23,763 bases of DNA, from assembly GCA_023430725.1 (NCBI GenBank), contig JAEYZD010000051.1, positions 1-23,763 of the forward strand, in the 5' to 3' direction. Positions 16,358-23,763 of the stretch are shown here, piece after piece. The position numbers and the translations under genes were made by a program. Source of the stretch: Bacteroidota bacterium (lineage in GTDB: Bacteria; Bacteroidota; Bacteroidia; Bacteroidales; VadinHA17). How positions within the stretch are numbered: the first letter of the stretch is position 1; each line of letters opens with the position of its first letter. Under the pieces are notes generated by a model. The model had not been told where the DNA came from. It saw only the letters and a list, made by a program, of their open reading frames with translations, and made no database searches.

Positions 16358-16893
16358 TCTTTTTCATCGCGCTGAGCCTGCCGCTGATATTTTTCTCTAA
16401 GCAGAGCCTGTTCGAGCCGCACAGCCACGGGTTCACAAGGTTTTTCAGCTGGGAGTGCATCATCATCCTCTTCGTCTTTAATTACACGGTGTGGTTTAAG
16501 GAGCCTTTCACAGCAAAGCAGATTGTATCCTGGCTGTTGCTGATAATCTCGCTATGGTTCCTGATTGAGTCGGTGGTGAGACTGAGTCGTGCCAGGAAAC
16601 CAGGTGTTGTCAGGGTTGACGAGAAGCTTTTCAGATTTGAAAAGACAACTGAGCTGGTCACAACCGGCATCTTCAGATACATAAGGCATCCGATGTACTC
16701 ATCGCTGCTTTTTCTCACGTGGGGTATATGGTTCAAGCAGCCGCTATGGTATCTGCTGCCCATAGCACTGCTGGCATCATGGCTTCTGTGGCTCACCGCC
16801 AGGCGTGATGAGAAAGAGTGTCTCTCCTATTTCGGTGAGAAATACAGTGATTACATGAAAAAGACGAAGAGGCTTATCCCCTTCATTATGTGA
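16345..16893 (+). CDS. Isoprenylcysteine carboxyl methyltransferase-like (ICMT/PEMT) membrane protein
   Basis: The 182-residue protein has about four to five membrane helices (near 3-18, 36-51, 58-79, 118-132 and 135-152). The SAM-binding signature of the ICMT/PEMT superfamily is present: TGIFRYIRHPMYSS with RHP at 114-116, and the C-terminal RRDEKECLSYFGEKYSDYMK with Glu156/Glu158. Bacterial members methylate small or lipid-linked substrates, often unknown. The start lies inside the last 13 bases of the GH95 gene, so translation is probably coupled. Only 28 bases separate its stop from the convergent S9 peptidase stop, and I see no terminator hairpin in that gap. Confidence 0.9.
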   Translation: MDKVIFFIALSLPLIFFSKQSLFEPHSHGFTRFFSWECIIILFVFNYTVWFKEPFTAKQIVSWLLLIISLWFLIESVVRLSRARKPGVVRVDEKLFRFEKTTELVTTGIFRYIRHPMYSSLLFLTWGIWFKQPLWYLLPIALLASWLLWLTARRDEKECLSYFGEKYSDYMKKTKRLIPFIM

Positions 16894-16921
16894 GACAGCA
16901 GTAGGCCCGGATGATTGAGTG

Positions 16922-19426
16922 TCAGAGATTCTTGTCAGGGTACATCTCGTTCCAGTGCTGAGGCTGGTTCCTGAGTTTCATGTCAAACCATGACATGATT
17001 GTGTTATGCCATTCAATACGCTTTTTATAGTCAAGAATATGATGGTTTTCGCCACTGACAAGGACCATCTCCACATCCCTGCCCAGAATTTTCAGGGCTG
17101 CATAATACTGCAGGCTCTCACCTACCGGCACGTTGGTGTCAGCCGTTCCGTGGAGGAGTAGTATAGAGTTACTGAATTTGTCAGCGTTGAATAACGGGCT
17201 GTTATCCACATATATATCACGCCTGTTCCAGGGATAGCTCCCTTTGGTGGCACCCGAGCTGTAAGAATAGCCCCAGTATCCCTCACCCCAGTAGCTGGTG
17301 ATGTCACTGATGCCGGCATGGGCAATTGCAGTCCGGAAAATATCAGTGCGGGTCTGCAGCATCATCGTGGTGAACCCTCCATATGAAGCGCCAATGCATC
17401 CGACATTGGCAGCATCGGCTGACGGGAACGCTGCCAGGAACTTCTTTGTACCTTCGATTATATCATCAATTGCCTCACGCCCCCAGCCGTTTACGTGCAG
17501 GGCTGAGAAATCCTGTCCGAATCCCGTTGATCCCGAGGGCTGCAGGACATAAACCATATACCCTTCTGCAGCCCATACTCCCTTCGGATAACGCCCCCCG
17601 AAAGACCTGTCGGTCGGTGTTGTCCCGCCATAGAAGTTTACAATCAGGGGGTACTTTTTTGAAGGGTCATAATTTACCGGGTAGTATACCCTTCCATAGA
17701 TTGTAGTTCCCCGGGAGTTTTTGAAATTCCATTCTTCAGTCCGGCCTGACAACACATCTGCCAGACGGTCGGCACCCGGATCCGAGAGCAATGATGATTT
17801 CCCGGTTGCCAGGTCAATTGCATAAAGTTTTTCCGGGGTGCTGATACTTGTTCCGCGAAGCACTGCAATATTACTTGTTTCCGCAAAGTCTAAGGAAGTG
17901 ACAACCTCCACCGGCACATCGATTTTTGTGAAGCTCCGCCTTTTCGGGTCAAGCCTGTAGAGATTCACGTAGTCGCGTTCCGTGGCAGTAAGGTATATTT
18001 TGCCGTCCGGGGCCCAGTGTGCCATCCCGGCTGCCGGGTCAAAATTGCGTGTGAGAGGCTCGGCTTTACCGGTTTTCAGATCAAAAAGATAGAGCTGTGT
18101 ATCATAGCTGTTTGGGATCCGGCCTTCGCTCACCTTCACCCCCAGGCTGCCGAAAGTCTCCGGTCCGCCTGATACGAGCAGTTGTGTTCCGTCAGGAGAG
18201 TACTGGCATGAACCGCCGTACAGCTTGTCCTTCCATATTGTATCGAGGCGCATGGTACTGATCTCCAGCTCATAAAGAGTCTGCTTGGAGAAAGGGACCT
18301 CGCTGTAGTCCTGGCGTGAGACGGAGAAGAGAACCCGCCGGCTGTCGGGGCTGATTGCGTGCAGCATGGCTGAACTTGATCCGGCGGTAAGAGGTTGTGA
18401 CACCTTTGTGCCAGGGTTATAGATATACAGATAGCTCCGGTTGCGCGTTCCGGGAATACGGTCCTCGTTGTCAAAAACCCGTTTCAGATCGCCTGTTTTC
18501 TCAGCCTCCTCATTACGTGAGTACACAAAATAATCTTCTGCCGGTGACCATACAATGCGGCCGGGCGATTTCAATCCGGAGGCGGCAACGCTCTCCGCAC
18601 CGGTTGTCATGTCATACATGATCACATCGCTGGTCCCCTCCCTGTCAACATGGTAATAGAAGCGGTCTGATCGTGGCATCCAGTCTGCACGGAGGGCATT
18701 GTTTCGCAGAGCGAACAGGTTTCTGTTCAGCTCCAGATCATAAACCAGGAAGGAGCTCTGGGGTTTCCCGCTTCCCGGCAAGACCTCAGTGGTCTGGATA
18801 AGAACATATTTGCCTGAAGGAGAAAGCCTTGCTCCTGATATGATCACCCCTTCAAGGATATCGTTGATTGTAAGTGTCCGGCCGGGATTCGTGCTCCACG
18901 AAAGTGCAGCCGAATCGTTTGCTGCAGATACGTCAGCGGCGAACCTCAGTGTTTTTTCCGTGCTGATTAGTTTCAGGCTCACCTCGTGAATTCCTGTTCC
19001 CAGAATCAGATCAATCTTAACAGGCTTGTCAGAAGGTTTGCCCTGTGATTTCACCTTTTTCCCGTTGAGGCTGAGCTCGAAGATCGCGTTGGTTGAAATA
19101 TTGACCGAAGCTTTGGTCCACCGGTCGCTGCTGATGAAACCGGCCATACGGACAAGCTGGTTCTCACCGTTGACTGAGGTGAGAATGCTGTCACCCGGCA
19201 GAATTACGACAGGCCATGTTTTCAGGTCTGCATCATCAGACTGCACATTTTCAAGAAGGGCTGCCTCGTCAAATTTTTTGCCGTCAACCGATGGCTGATC
19301 AGCAAAGAACGGCATAAACAGTTGGGTGACTCCGGAGATTCTCCAGTCATTACATACAGTTTTGTTTTGTGCAGTTATCACTCCTGCCATCAGCAACAGG
19401 AATAAAAGGCCGGTGAGTTTTTTCAT
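16922..19426 (-). CDS. S9 family peptidase (prolyl oligopeptidase/DPP IV type), exported
   Basis: The 834-residue protein has a signal peptide ending about VITAQ (20). Residues ~30-175 form an extra beta-rich domain (SSDRWTKASVNISTN, IHEVSLKLISTEK). Residues ~185-550 show beta-propeller blades (LSPSGKYVLIQ, WSPAEDYFVYSR, ISPDSRRVLFS, YSPDGTQLLVSG, WAPDGKIYLTA). The alpha/beta hydrolase domain (~570-820) has GASYGG with nucleophile Ser681, HGTADTNVP with Asp763, and GENHH with His795. The length exceeds the usual ~650-720 because of the N-terminal domain. It should cleave short peptides in the periplasm, perhaps after Pro. It follows the M81 gene by 51 bases on the same strand, so the two are probably co-transcribed. 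Confidence 0.93.
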   Translation of the reverse strand: MKKLTGLLFLLLMAGVITAQNKTVCNDWRISGVTQLFMPFFADQPSVDGKKFDEAALLENVQSDDADLKTWPVVILPGDSILTSVNGENQLVRMAGFISSDRWTKASVNISTNAIFELSLNGKKVKSQGKPSDKPVKIDLILGTGIHEVSLKLISTEKTLRFAADVSAANDSAALSWSTNPGRTLTINDILEGVIISGARLSPSGKYVLIQTTEVLPGSGKPQSSFLVYDLELNRNLFALRNNALRADWMPRSDRFYYHVDREGTSDVIMYDMTTGAESVAASGLKSPGRIVWSPAEDYFVYSRNEEAEKTGDLKRVFDNEDRIPGTRNRSYLYIYNPGTKVSQPLTAGSSSAMLHAISPDSRRVLFSVSRQDYSEVPFSKQTLYELEISTMRLDTIWKDKLYGGSCQYSPDGTQLLVSGGPETFGSLGVKVSEGRIPNSYDTQLYLFDLKTGKAEPLTRNFDPAAGMAHWAPDGKIYLTATERDYVNLYRLDPKRRSFTKIDVPVEVVTSLDFAETSNIAVLRGTSISTPEKLYAIDLATGKSSLLSDPGADRLADVLSGRTEEWNFKNSRGTTIYGRVYYPVNYDPSKKYPLIVNFYGGTTPTDRSFGGRYPKGVWAAEGYMVYVLQPSGSTGFGQDFSALHVNGWGREAIDDIIEGTKKFLAAFPSADAANVGCIGASYGGFTTMMLQTRTDIFRTAIAHAGISDITSYWGEGYWGYSYSSGATKGSYPWNRRDIYVDNSPLFNADKFSNSILLLHGTADTNVPVGESLQYYAALKILGRDVEMVLVSGENHHILDYKKRIEWHNTIMSWFDMKLRNQPQHWNEMYPDKNL

Positions 19427-19477
19427 TCTAATTGATTTTTATTGATTTCGGTTGTATCAGTGAAAAATCCGGATAAC

Positions 19478-21097
19478 CTACCTCCAGCTGTCAATTTTAT
19501 CGAGCGGATAGATCGGCCTGGGGATATGCACATAGTTAAGTGCGAACGGGTCGGTATTGCTCAGTCCCGGTGAGATCACATTGACAGTCTTCCTGTTGTA
19601 AAGGAGGTAGTTGTACCTGAACGGGAAGAGGTTCTTAACGACTACTATATCAGCTTTCCAGATTGAGAGGCCGAGATCCTTGAAGTCGGCCGGCGTTCGT
19701 GAGGCCATCGGCAGTTCCGAGACAATCAGGTGGATGCCGTTGTTTTTCACAATAACTGTTTTCCCGAATGAGGTCTCCTGTTTGAGAGTCACAATCCCGG
19801 TGTATGTGAAGGGCTGGTTATAGACTGTATCTATCTTCCCTCCCACAGCCAGTGTCACCTCATCGCCCACGTTTCTGTTCCATGCATCGCGTGCTGCAGC
19901 CTCATCGCGCAGGGTGATGTATGAGGTCAGCTCACTGCCCTCTTCCACAAGTGCCTTGAGTATCCAGGTGCTTTCACCCGGCGTGCCTGTGCCAACGGCG
20001 TCGGATACATCGCAGAAAACCAGGGTTCCCAGGGCACGGGCAACCTTTTTGTCCCGTGCCATTGCCACTGCCTCTTCGGGGGAGTTGCCCTCCGGCTGTG
20101 GCACATCGCGGACAGCCCATGCCATCTCAGAAATCTCATCGGCCAGTTTTCGCGACAGCTCTTCCTTGCCGTTGGTGATTGCGATTGTACTGTAGCCCAG
20201 TTCAGGATCATCTATCCAGATATGGACCGGGAAGAATGAGACGGAGAGGACATCTTCCTGTTTCTCCATCTTCTTCATAGACGAAAATATCTTGTTGAAC
20301 GGGGGAAGGAAATCCACATTAATCCCGCCGCCCTTCAGAAGCTTCATCTTATTAACCACCATTACCGGCTCAATCTCACCAAGGACGGTTCTTATCAGCA
20401 GGTCACCCGCCCTGAAAGCAGTCTTGAAATGGTCACGGTGGGGGTTGGTGTGATAACCTACTATGATATCTGCATTCTCAGCCCTTCGCTTTGTGACATT
20501 GGCATGGAGGTCAAAGGTCACGGCAATTTTAACATCAGGTCCCAGGGTGTCCCTGAGTGCTGTTATCAGGTCGCCCTCGGGGTCAAACATACCCTGTACC
20601 CCCATTGCACCGTGAAGCGAAAGATATATACCGTCAACCTTCTCCTGACTGACGGCTGCATCTATGATCAGGTTCCTGATTTTCCTGTAGAAAAGGCTGT
20701 CTACCGGTCCTCCTGACATTGACTTGGCCTGCAGGATCGGAATGGCTTTGATTCTTCCCCTGCCGCTCTTCTCCACTGCTGAGAGAAACCCGGCCAGTTG
20801 CTTGTCTTCTTCGACAGCTGATGGGGGAACATCTTCGCCGTAGAAGAGATGATCCGCCTTGAAGTTTACCTCGGCAGTGATTACCGGGGAAAAGCTGTTG
20901 ACTTCATGCATGAACTCAGCATAGAGTATAACTTTTTGATCTGTAGTGATTTGAGCGTTATGCTGCACATCACTTCCCGAGGCTCCCTGCCTATTACAGG
21001 AGACAAAAGGAAGAATCGTCAGCAAAAAGATCACATTGGTCAAAATCAGTCTGGTGGAATAGTAATTATGGGTCATCTCTTTATTATTTTTATGCAA
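19478..21097 (-). CDS. M81 family metallopeptidase (microcystinase C/MlrC-like), lipoprotein
   Basis: The 539-residue protein has a hydrophobic N-terminus ending PFVSC (Cys34), a lipoprotein signal. Start at M1 (21097) or M8 (21076, beginning MTHNYYS) both fit. After the signal it matches the MlrC/M81 family: YAEFMHEVNSFSP (His64, Glu65), LSLHGAMG (His162), TFDLHAN (Asp196, His198), VGYHTNPHRD (His216, His220), and a C-terminal MlrC domain with DVSDAVGTGTPGESTWIL and LSIWKADIVVVKNLFPF. These histidines and acids are the likely zinc ligands. MlrC from Sphingomonas degrades linearised microcystin peptides and is not usually a lipoprotein, so export here is notable. It is the promoter-proximal gene of a minus-strand pair with an S9 peptidase. 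Confidence 0.88.
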   Translation of the reverse strand: MHKNNKEMTHNYYSTRLILTNVIFLLTILPFVSCNRQGASGSDVQHNAQITTDQKVILYAEFMHEVNSFSPVITAEVNFKADHLFYGEDVPPSAVEEDKQLAGFLSAVEKSGRGRIKAIPILQAKSMSGGPVDSLFYRKIRNLIIDAAVSQEKVDGIYLSLHGAMGVQGMFDPEGDLITALRDTLGPDVKIAVTFDLHANVTKRRAENADIIVGYHTNPHRDHFKTAFRAGDLLIRTVLGEIEPVMVVNKMKLLKGGGINVDFLPPFNKIFSSMKKMEKQEDVLSVSFFPVHIWIDDPELGYSTIAITNGKEELSRKLADEISEMAWAVRDVPQPEGNSPEEAVAMARDKKVARALGTLVFCDVSDAVGTGTPGESTWILKALVEEGSELTSYITLRDEAAARDAWNRNVGDEVTLAVGGKIDTVYNQPFTYTGIVTLKQETSFGKTVIVKNNGIHLIVSELPMASRTPADFKDLGLSIWKADIVVVKNLFPFRYNYLLYNRKTVNVISPGLSNTDPFALNYVHIPRPIYPLDKIDSWR

Positions 21098-21129
21098 AGC
21101 AGGAAAGAAATCTCTTGTTACCAGTTATG

Positions 21130-21137
21130 CAAAGGTA
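21130..21137 (-). promoter_or_regulatory. Candidate Bacteroidota -7 promoter element for the M81/S9 pair
   Basis: On the minus strand this reads TACCTTTG, a full match to the Bacteroidota -7 consensus TAnnTTTG. It lies 33 bases upstream of the M81 ATG at 21097 (54 from the alternative at 21076), leaving a leader of about 25-50 bases. No good TTTG element is seen at the -33 position. The rest of the 138-base divergent gap holds AATATTTG at 21150-21157 on the plus strand, one mismatch from consensus, a possible promoter for the ferrochelatase-like gene. Confidence 0.4.
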
Positions 21138-21235
21138 TAAGAGTACTGCAATATTTGAGGCAGAGAGCGGATTTATGAATTCAGTCCTTCAGAAAAAATT
21201 TAGTAATAGATTCTAACCCGGAAAAGGATATTTCT

Positions 21236-22582
21236 ATGCTGGAATGGCTCAGACACCGCAGATACGGCAAAAGGTACGGATATGAGGTACTGTTCCGCAG
21301 ACAGGACATGGCAGTCAGGGGGAGGCCAGGCATCATCCTGGCTGATCTCGGCATGCCCGAATCACATGACCCTGCTTTTTACACCAGGTTCATGGATCAT
21401 GTCTTTGCTTACTCAATTCCTTCCTTCATTCAGCCCCTTGTGCTTGCCGACAGGGGTCTGGCTCTGATTGACCCGGGTAATCCCCTGGCCAGGGAGCCTT
21501 TCACCCCGAAGCATCTGGTTGACATGAATGGTTCCTCAACAAACAGGGAAAGGAAACCGTATGTTGATTGCGAGGTAAGCTGGCGTCCGCCCGGCATGAA
21601 GAACAACCCGTCAGATCACGGCTATTTTCTCTACAGGGGTGATGGTAAAGGGGGTGCACCTGAGATTTGTCAGAAGACTGCTGCCAAGGTAGCCGGCTGG
21701 TATTACGGTCATCTCATCCCCGAGAAGAGAATCGCATGGTCAGAACAGTGCGGTAAAGTATACCGCGAGACTGAGGCACTGATTAAATCCGAATATCCGG
21801 AAGTAGTGGTACGGCATGCCCGCTACATGTACCCCGAGTCGATCAGGGAAGCTACAGATCAACTGTTTACAGAAGGTTGTGAAACAGTAATTTATCACTG
21901 CTTCTGCAACCCCGTATATTCGGATTTCGAAGATTATTCTCTTGCTCTGCGGATGGTGCACCGGTATGTACACGGCCGGGGGAAGGTGGTCTGCGCCGAC
22001 CAGCCGGGGAACCATCCGGAGATGCGACGGGCATACACGGAGCTTGCCGCTGATATCATCTCTGAGATACCCCATGAAGCAAGCTTGCTTCTGATCTTAT
22101 CAAGGCACGGACACCCTTTCAAGAGCGAGACACTTGATATGCGGAGTCCTGATTTTACAGTCCCGCTCGAAAAGGAGATGAGAACGCTGCTGGAGAAACG
22201 GACGGGCAAGGGTGACCTGGTATGGAGCCACGATGAATTTGCAGATGAGTACTGGGATCCGAAACAAAGGAAGCTCTCCACATACGGGGCATACCGAAAG
22301 GCGATTGATGAGGGATATGACTTTGCCGTGGAGGTTCCCGTTGATTTCATAGCAGAGAACACCGATCTGATGTTCTTTCATGCAATCAAGAAATTCAGGG
22401 CATTCAGGGAATATGATCCGTTTCAGCCGGTACCCTACCCCGACTGGGAAAAACCGTTGAGAAGGGTCTTCAGGGAGGGAAAGACAACCGGCATCTATGC
22501 CGGCTGTCCCGTTGGGAAATACAGCAGACCGGTGGCTGAAGCCGCCTACAGGTCGGTGGCTGAAATATTGAACCACAAGTGA
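21236..22582 (+). CDS. Divergent ferrochelatase-like (chelatase superfamily) protein
   Basis: The 448-residue protein has no signal peptide or membrane helix. Its plan resembles HemH: IILADLGMPESHDPAFYTRF near 33-52 stands where ferrochelatases have LLVNLGTPxxP, VRHARYMYPESIREATDQL with GCETVIYHCFCNPVYSDFED stands where they have the R(Y/W)xxPxIEEAL and VVLPLYPQYS strands, LLLILSRHGHPF (His291) matches the FSAHGLP metal-binding His, and VPVDFIAENTDLMFFHAI (Asp369-Asp377) matches the PPGFVSDCLETLEEI segment, with Asp377 in the place of the catalytic Glu and Glu374 nearby. It is ~120 residues longer than HemH, with an insert at ~80-150 and a C-terminal tail from ~395. No heme or cobalamin gene is near. 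The metal and the macrocycle, if any, are unknown. Confidence 0.6.
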   Translation: MLEWLRHRRYGKRYGYEVLFRRQDMAVRGRPGIILADLGMPESHDPAFYTRFMDHVFAYSIPSFIQPLVLADRGLALIDPGNPLAREPFTPKHLVDMNGSSTNRERKPYVDCEVSWRPPGMKNNPSDHGYFLYRGDGKGGAPEICQKTAAKVAGWYYGHLIPEKRIAWSEQCGKVYRETEALIKSEYPEVVVRHARYMYPESIREATDQLFTEGCETVIYHCFCNPVYSDFEDYSLALRMVHRYVHGRGKVVCADQPGNHPEMRRAYTELAADIISEIPHEASLLLILSRHGHPFKSETLDMRSPDFTVPLEKEMRTLLEKRTGKGDLVWSHDEFADEYWDPKQRKLSTYGAYRKAIDEGYDFAVEVPVDFIAENTDLMFFHAIKKFRAFREYDPFQPVPYPDWEKPLRRVFREGKTTGIYAGCPVGKYSRPVAEAAYRSVAEILNHK

Positions 22583-22622
22583 CAACCGATTGTTGACCAG
22601 TCTGAAAATAAGCATACTAAAA

Positions 22623-23225
22623 ATGATGACAGCAGAAAAACGGGTAGTAATGTCGGTGCTCTTACTGATGACCGCGGTGACAATGTCTGCACAGACCGGC
22701 GGAGAGTCTTTCTCGGAAGCGAGCCTGGCGGCAAATAATGCGGGGATGTATGTTCTCGGAGGCTGGGCGCTGGCGAACATGGCTGCAGGTGCATACGGAT
22801 GGGTTGCATTTGAAGGAGAGAAGAAGTATTTCAGCCAGATGAACCTCTTCTGGAATGTTGTCAACCTCTCAATTGCAGGGTTCGCACTGTACAGCAATTA
22901 CAGCACTGACGTTTCCCTTATGAGCGAAGGAGAGCTTCTGGCCAGGCATCTTAAAACGGAGAAGCTCTTTCTGATCAATTCCGGACTTGATGTGGGCTAC
23001 ATGGGTGCCGGACTCCTGATGAGGCACCTCTCCGCCAACTCGGAGAAGAGGGGTGATCTGCTGAAAGGCTATGGCAATGCCGTGATATTGCAGGGCGGAT
23101 TTCTCCTTGTGTTTGACATGGTTATGTATTTCATATTTCATGATATCAGACCCGGCAATATTGAACCGATGGCGGTGATGTTTGACCGGGAGACAATAGC
23201 AGCAGGCATACAAATCATATTCTGA
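22623..23225 (+). CDS. Small four-helix membrane protein of unknown function
   Basis: I do not assign a named family. From the ATG at 22623 the protein has 200 residues. The first ~23 residues form a signal peptide (hydrophobic run ending VTMSAQ), followed by about four membrane segments (near 42-62, 74-90, 107-125 and 141-162), Gly- and Ala-rich, with MSEGELLARHLKTEKLFLIN between the second and third. The in-frame ATG at 22590 would place a basic 11-residue extension before the signal and is less likely. It lies 40 bases after the ferrochelatase-like gene and 46 bases before the SDR gene on the same strand, so the three may be co-transcribed. Confidence 0.75.
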   Translation: MMTAEKRVVMSVLLLMTAVTMSAQTGGESFSEASLAANNAGMYVLGGWALANMAAGAYGWVAFEGEKKYFSQMNLFWNVVNLSIAGFALYSNYSTDVSLMSEGELLARHLKTEKLFLINSGLDVGYMGAGLLMRHLSANSEKRGDLLKGYGNAVILQGGFLLVFDMVMYFIFHDIRPGNIEPMAVMFDRETIAAGIQIIF

Positions 23226-23271
23226 CCTGAAGGCATTATTACAGGAAAGCATTAATTGGCAGAAGAATCAT

Positions 23272-23763
23272 ATGAAGATACTCCTCACCGGTGCCACCGG
23301 ATACATAGCCAAAAGGCTTCTCCCCTCACTTCTTGCAGGGGGGCACGAGGTAGTGTGCTGCGTGCGTGATGCCAGGAGATTTGACACATCAAGATTCGGC
23401 ACGGAACGGCTTAGCGTGATAACAGCCAATTTCCTTGACAGAAGCTCCCTCTCCTCCATCCCGGAAGATATTGATGTCGCATACTATCTGATTCATTCAA
23501 TGTCATCTTCAGTTGGGAGTTTCGATGTAATGGAGAGGGAATCTGCAATAAATTTCAGGGAGAGACTTAACGAGACCTCGGTCAGGCAGGTAATATATCT
23601 CAGCGGAATAGTAAACAATGACAGCCTGTCGAAACACCTTGGATCGCGGAAGGCGGTTGAGGAGGAGCTTGAGAAAGGGAGATGGCATCTGACCACTCTG
23701 CGGGCGGGCATCATCCTGGGATCAGGGAGTGCATCGTTTGAGATAATCAGGGACCTGGTGGAG
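23272..23763 (+). CDS. NAD(P)-binding SDR protein (DUF2867-type, YbjT-like), 3' truncated by window edge
   Basis: The frame is open from ATG 23272 to the window end (164 codons, no stop). The N-terminus MKILLTGATGYIAKRLLP is a Rossmann dinucleotide-binding loop, GxxGxxA rather than the more common GxxGxxG. VAYYLIHSM at ~70, VRQVIYLSGIV at ~104-114 and the segment LTTLRAGIILGSGSASFEII at ~141-160 match atypical SDR proteins that carry a C-terminal DUF2867 domain. That domain would lie beyond the window. Catalytic Tyr and Lys of classical SDRs are not present in YxxxK form, as in other atypical members. Substrate unknown. It follows the four-helix membrane protein gene by 46 bases. Confidence 0.85.
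   Translation, partial: MKILLTGATGYIAKRLLPSLLAGGHEVVCCVRDARRFDTSRFGTERLSVITANFLDRSSLSSIPEDIDVAYYLIHSMSSSVGSFDVMERESAINFRERLNETSVRQVIYLSGIVNNDSLSKHLGSRKAVEEELEKGRWHLTTLRAGIILGSGSASFEIIRDLVE

Noticed and set aside
22100..22897. Open frame of 265 codons on the minus strand spanning the ferrochelatase-like and four-helix genes
   Set aside because: It crosses two plus-strand genes and their gap, and its translation has no coherent domain. The plus-strand readings have motif order and a signal peptide.

Overview
The window reads as chromosomal DNA of a Bacteroidota bacterium, most likely of the order Bacteroidales or Marinilabiliales. The evidence is the gene content (GH97, GH95, right-handed beta-helix, PD40-repeat and S9 peptidase proteins), many secreted proteins and Bacteroidota-style lipoproteins (signal peptides ending in xxSC or xxGC), few Shine-Dalgarno sites, and one good match to the Bacteroidota -7 promoter element TAnnTTTG. 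Base composition by eye is near 50% GC and even throughout. I see no tRNA, rRNA, CRISPR array, insertion sequence or phage gene. No gene-free stretch exceeds about 140 bases.

Layout. Positions 1-1557 hold the 3' end of one serine hydrolase (beta-lactamase/PBP-like) and a complete lipoprotein serine hydrolase overlapping it by 4 bases. A CaCA-family calcium/sodium antiporter follows (1659-2615). Between it and the convergent beta-helix gene lies a three-copy degenerate 31-33 bp tandem repeat. The secreted beta-helix protein (2710-4575, minus) is divergent from a NAGPA-domain protein (4645-5487, plus), and the 69-base gap contains two nested inverted repeats.

From 4645 to 16893 ten plus-strand genes follow, nine of them (from 5560) packed with gaps of -13 to +17 bases: NAGPA-domain protein, cytoplasmic PRX-like thioredoxin-fold protein, ABC ATPase, ABC-2 permease, periplasmic PD40/TolB-like protein with an N-terminal lectin-like domain, an acetyltransferase-deacetylase fusion, a membrane-anchored coiled-coil protein of unknown function, a GH97 lipoprotein, a GH95 lipoprotein and an ICMT-like membrane methyltransferase. 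This looks like one long operon or overlapping transcripts.

On the minus strand a lipoprotein of the MlrC/M81 metallopeptidase family and an S9 prolyl-oligopeptidase family peptidase (21097 down to 16922) form a two-gene set for extracytoplasmic peptide cleavage. Divergent from it are a plus-strand ferrochelatase-like protein of unusual size, a small four-helix membrane protein, and the 5' part of an NAD(P)-binding SDR protein that runs off the window end.

Working together (inference): the GH95, GH97, beta-helix and NAGPA proteins suggest breakdown of a fucose- or galactose-bearing polysaccharide, but no SusC/SusD pair, TonB receptor or regulator lies in the window. The most unusual items are the single polypeptide combining a GNAT-like acetyltransferase with an acetylpolyamine-amidohydrolase/HDAC-type deacetylase, its translationally coupled coiled-coil membrane partner, and the divergent ferrochelatase-like protein.
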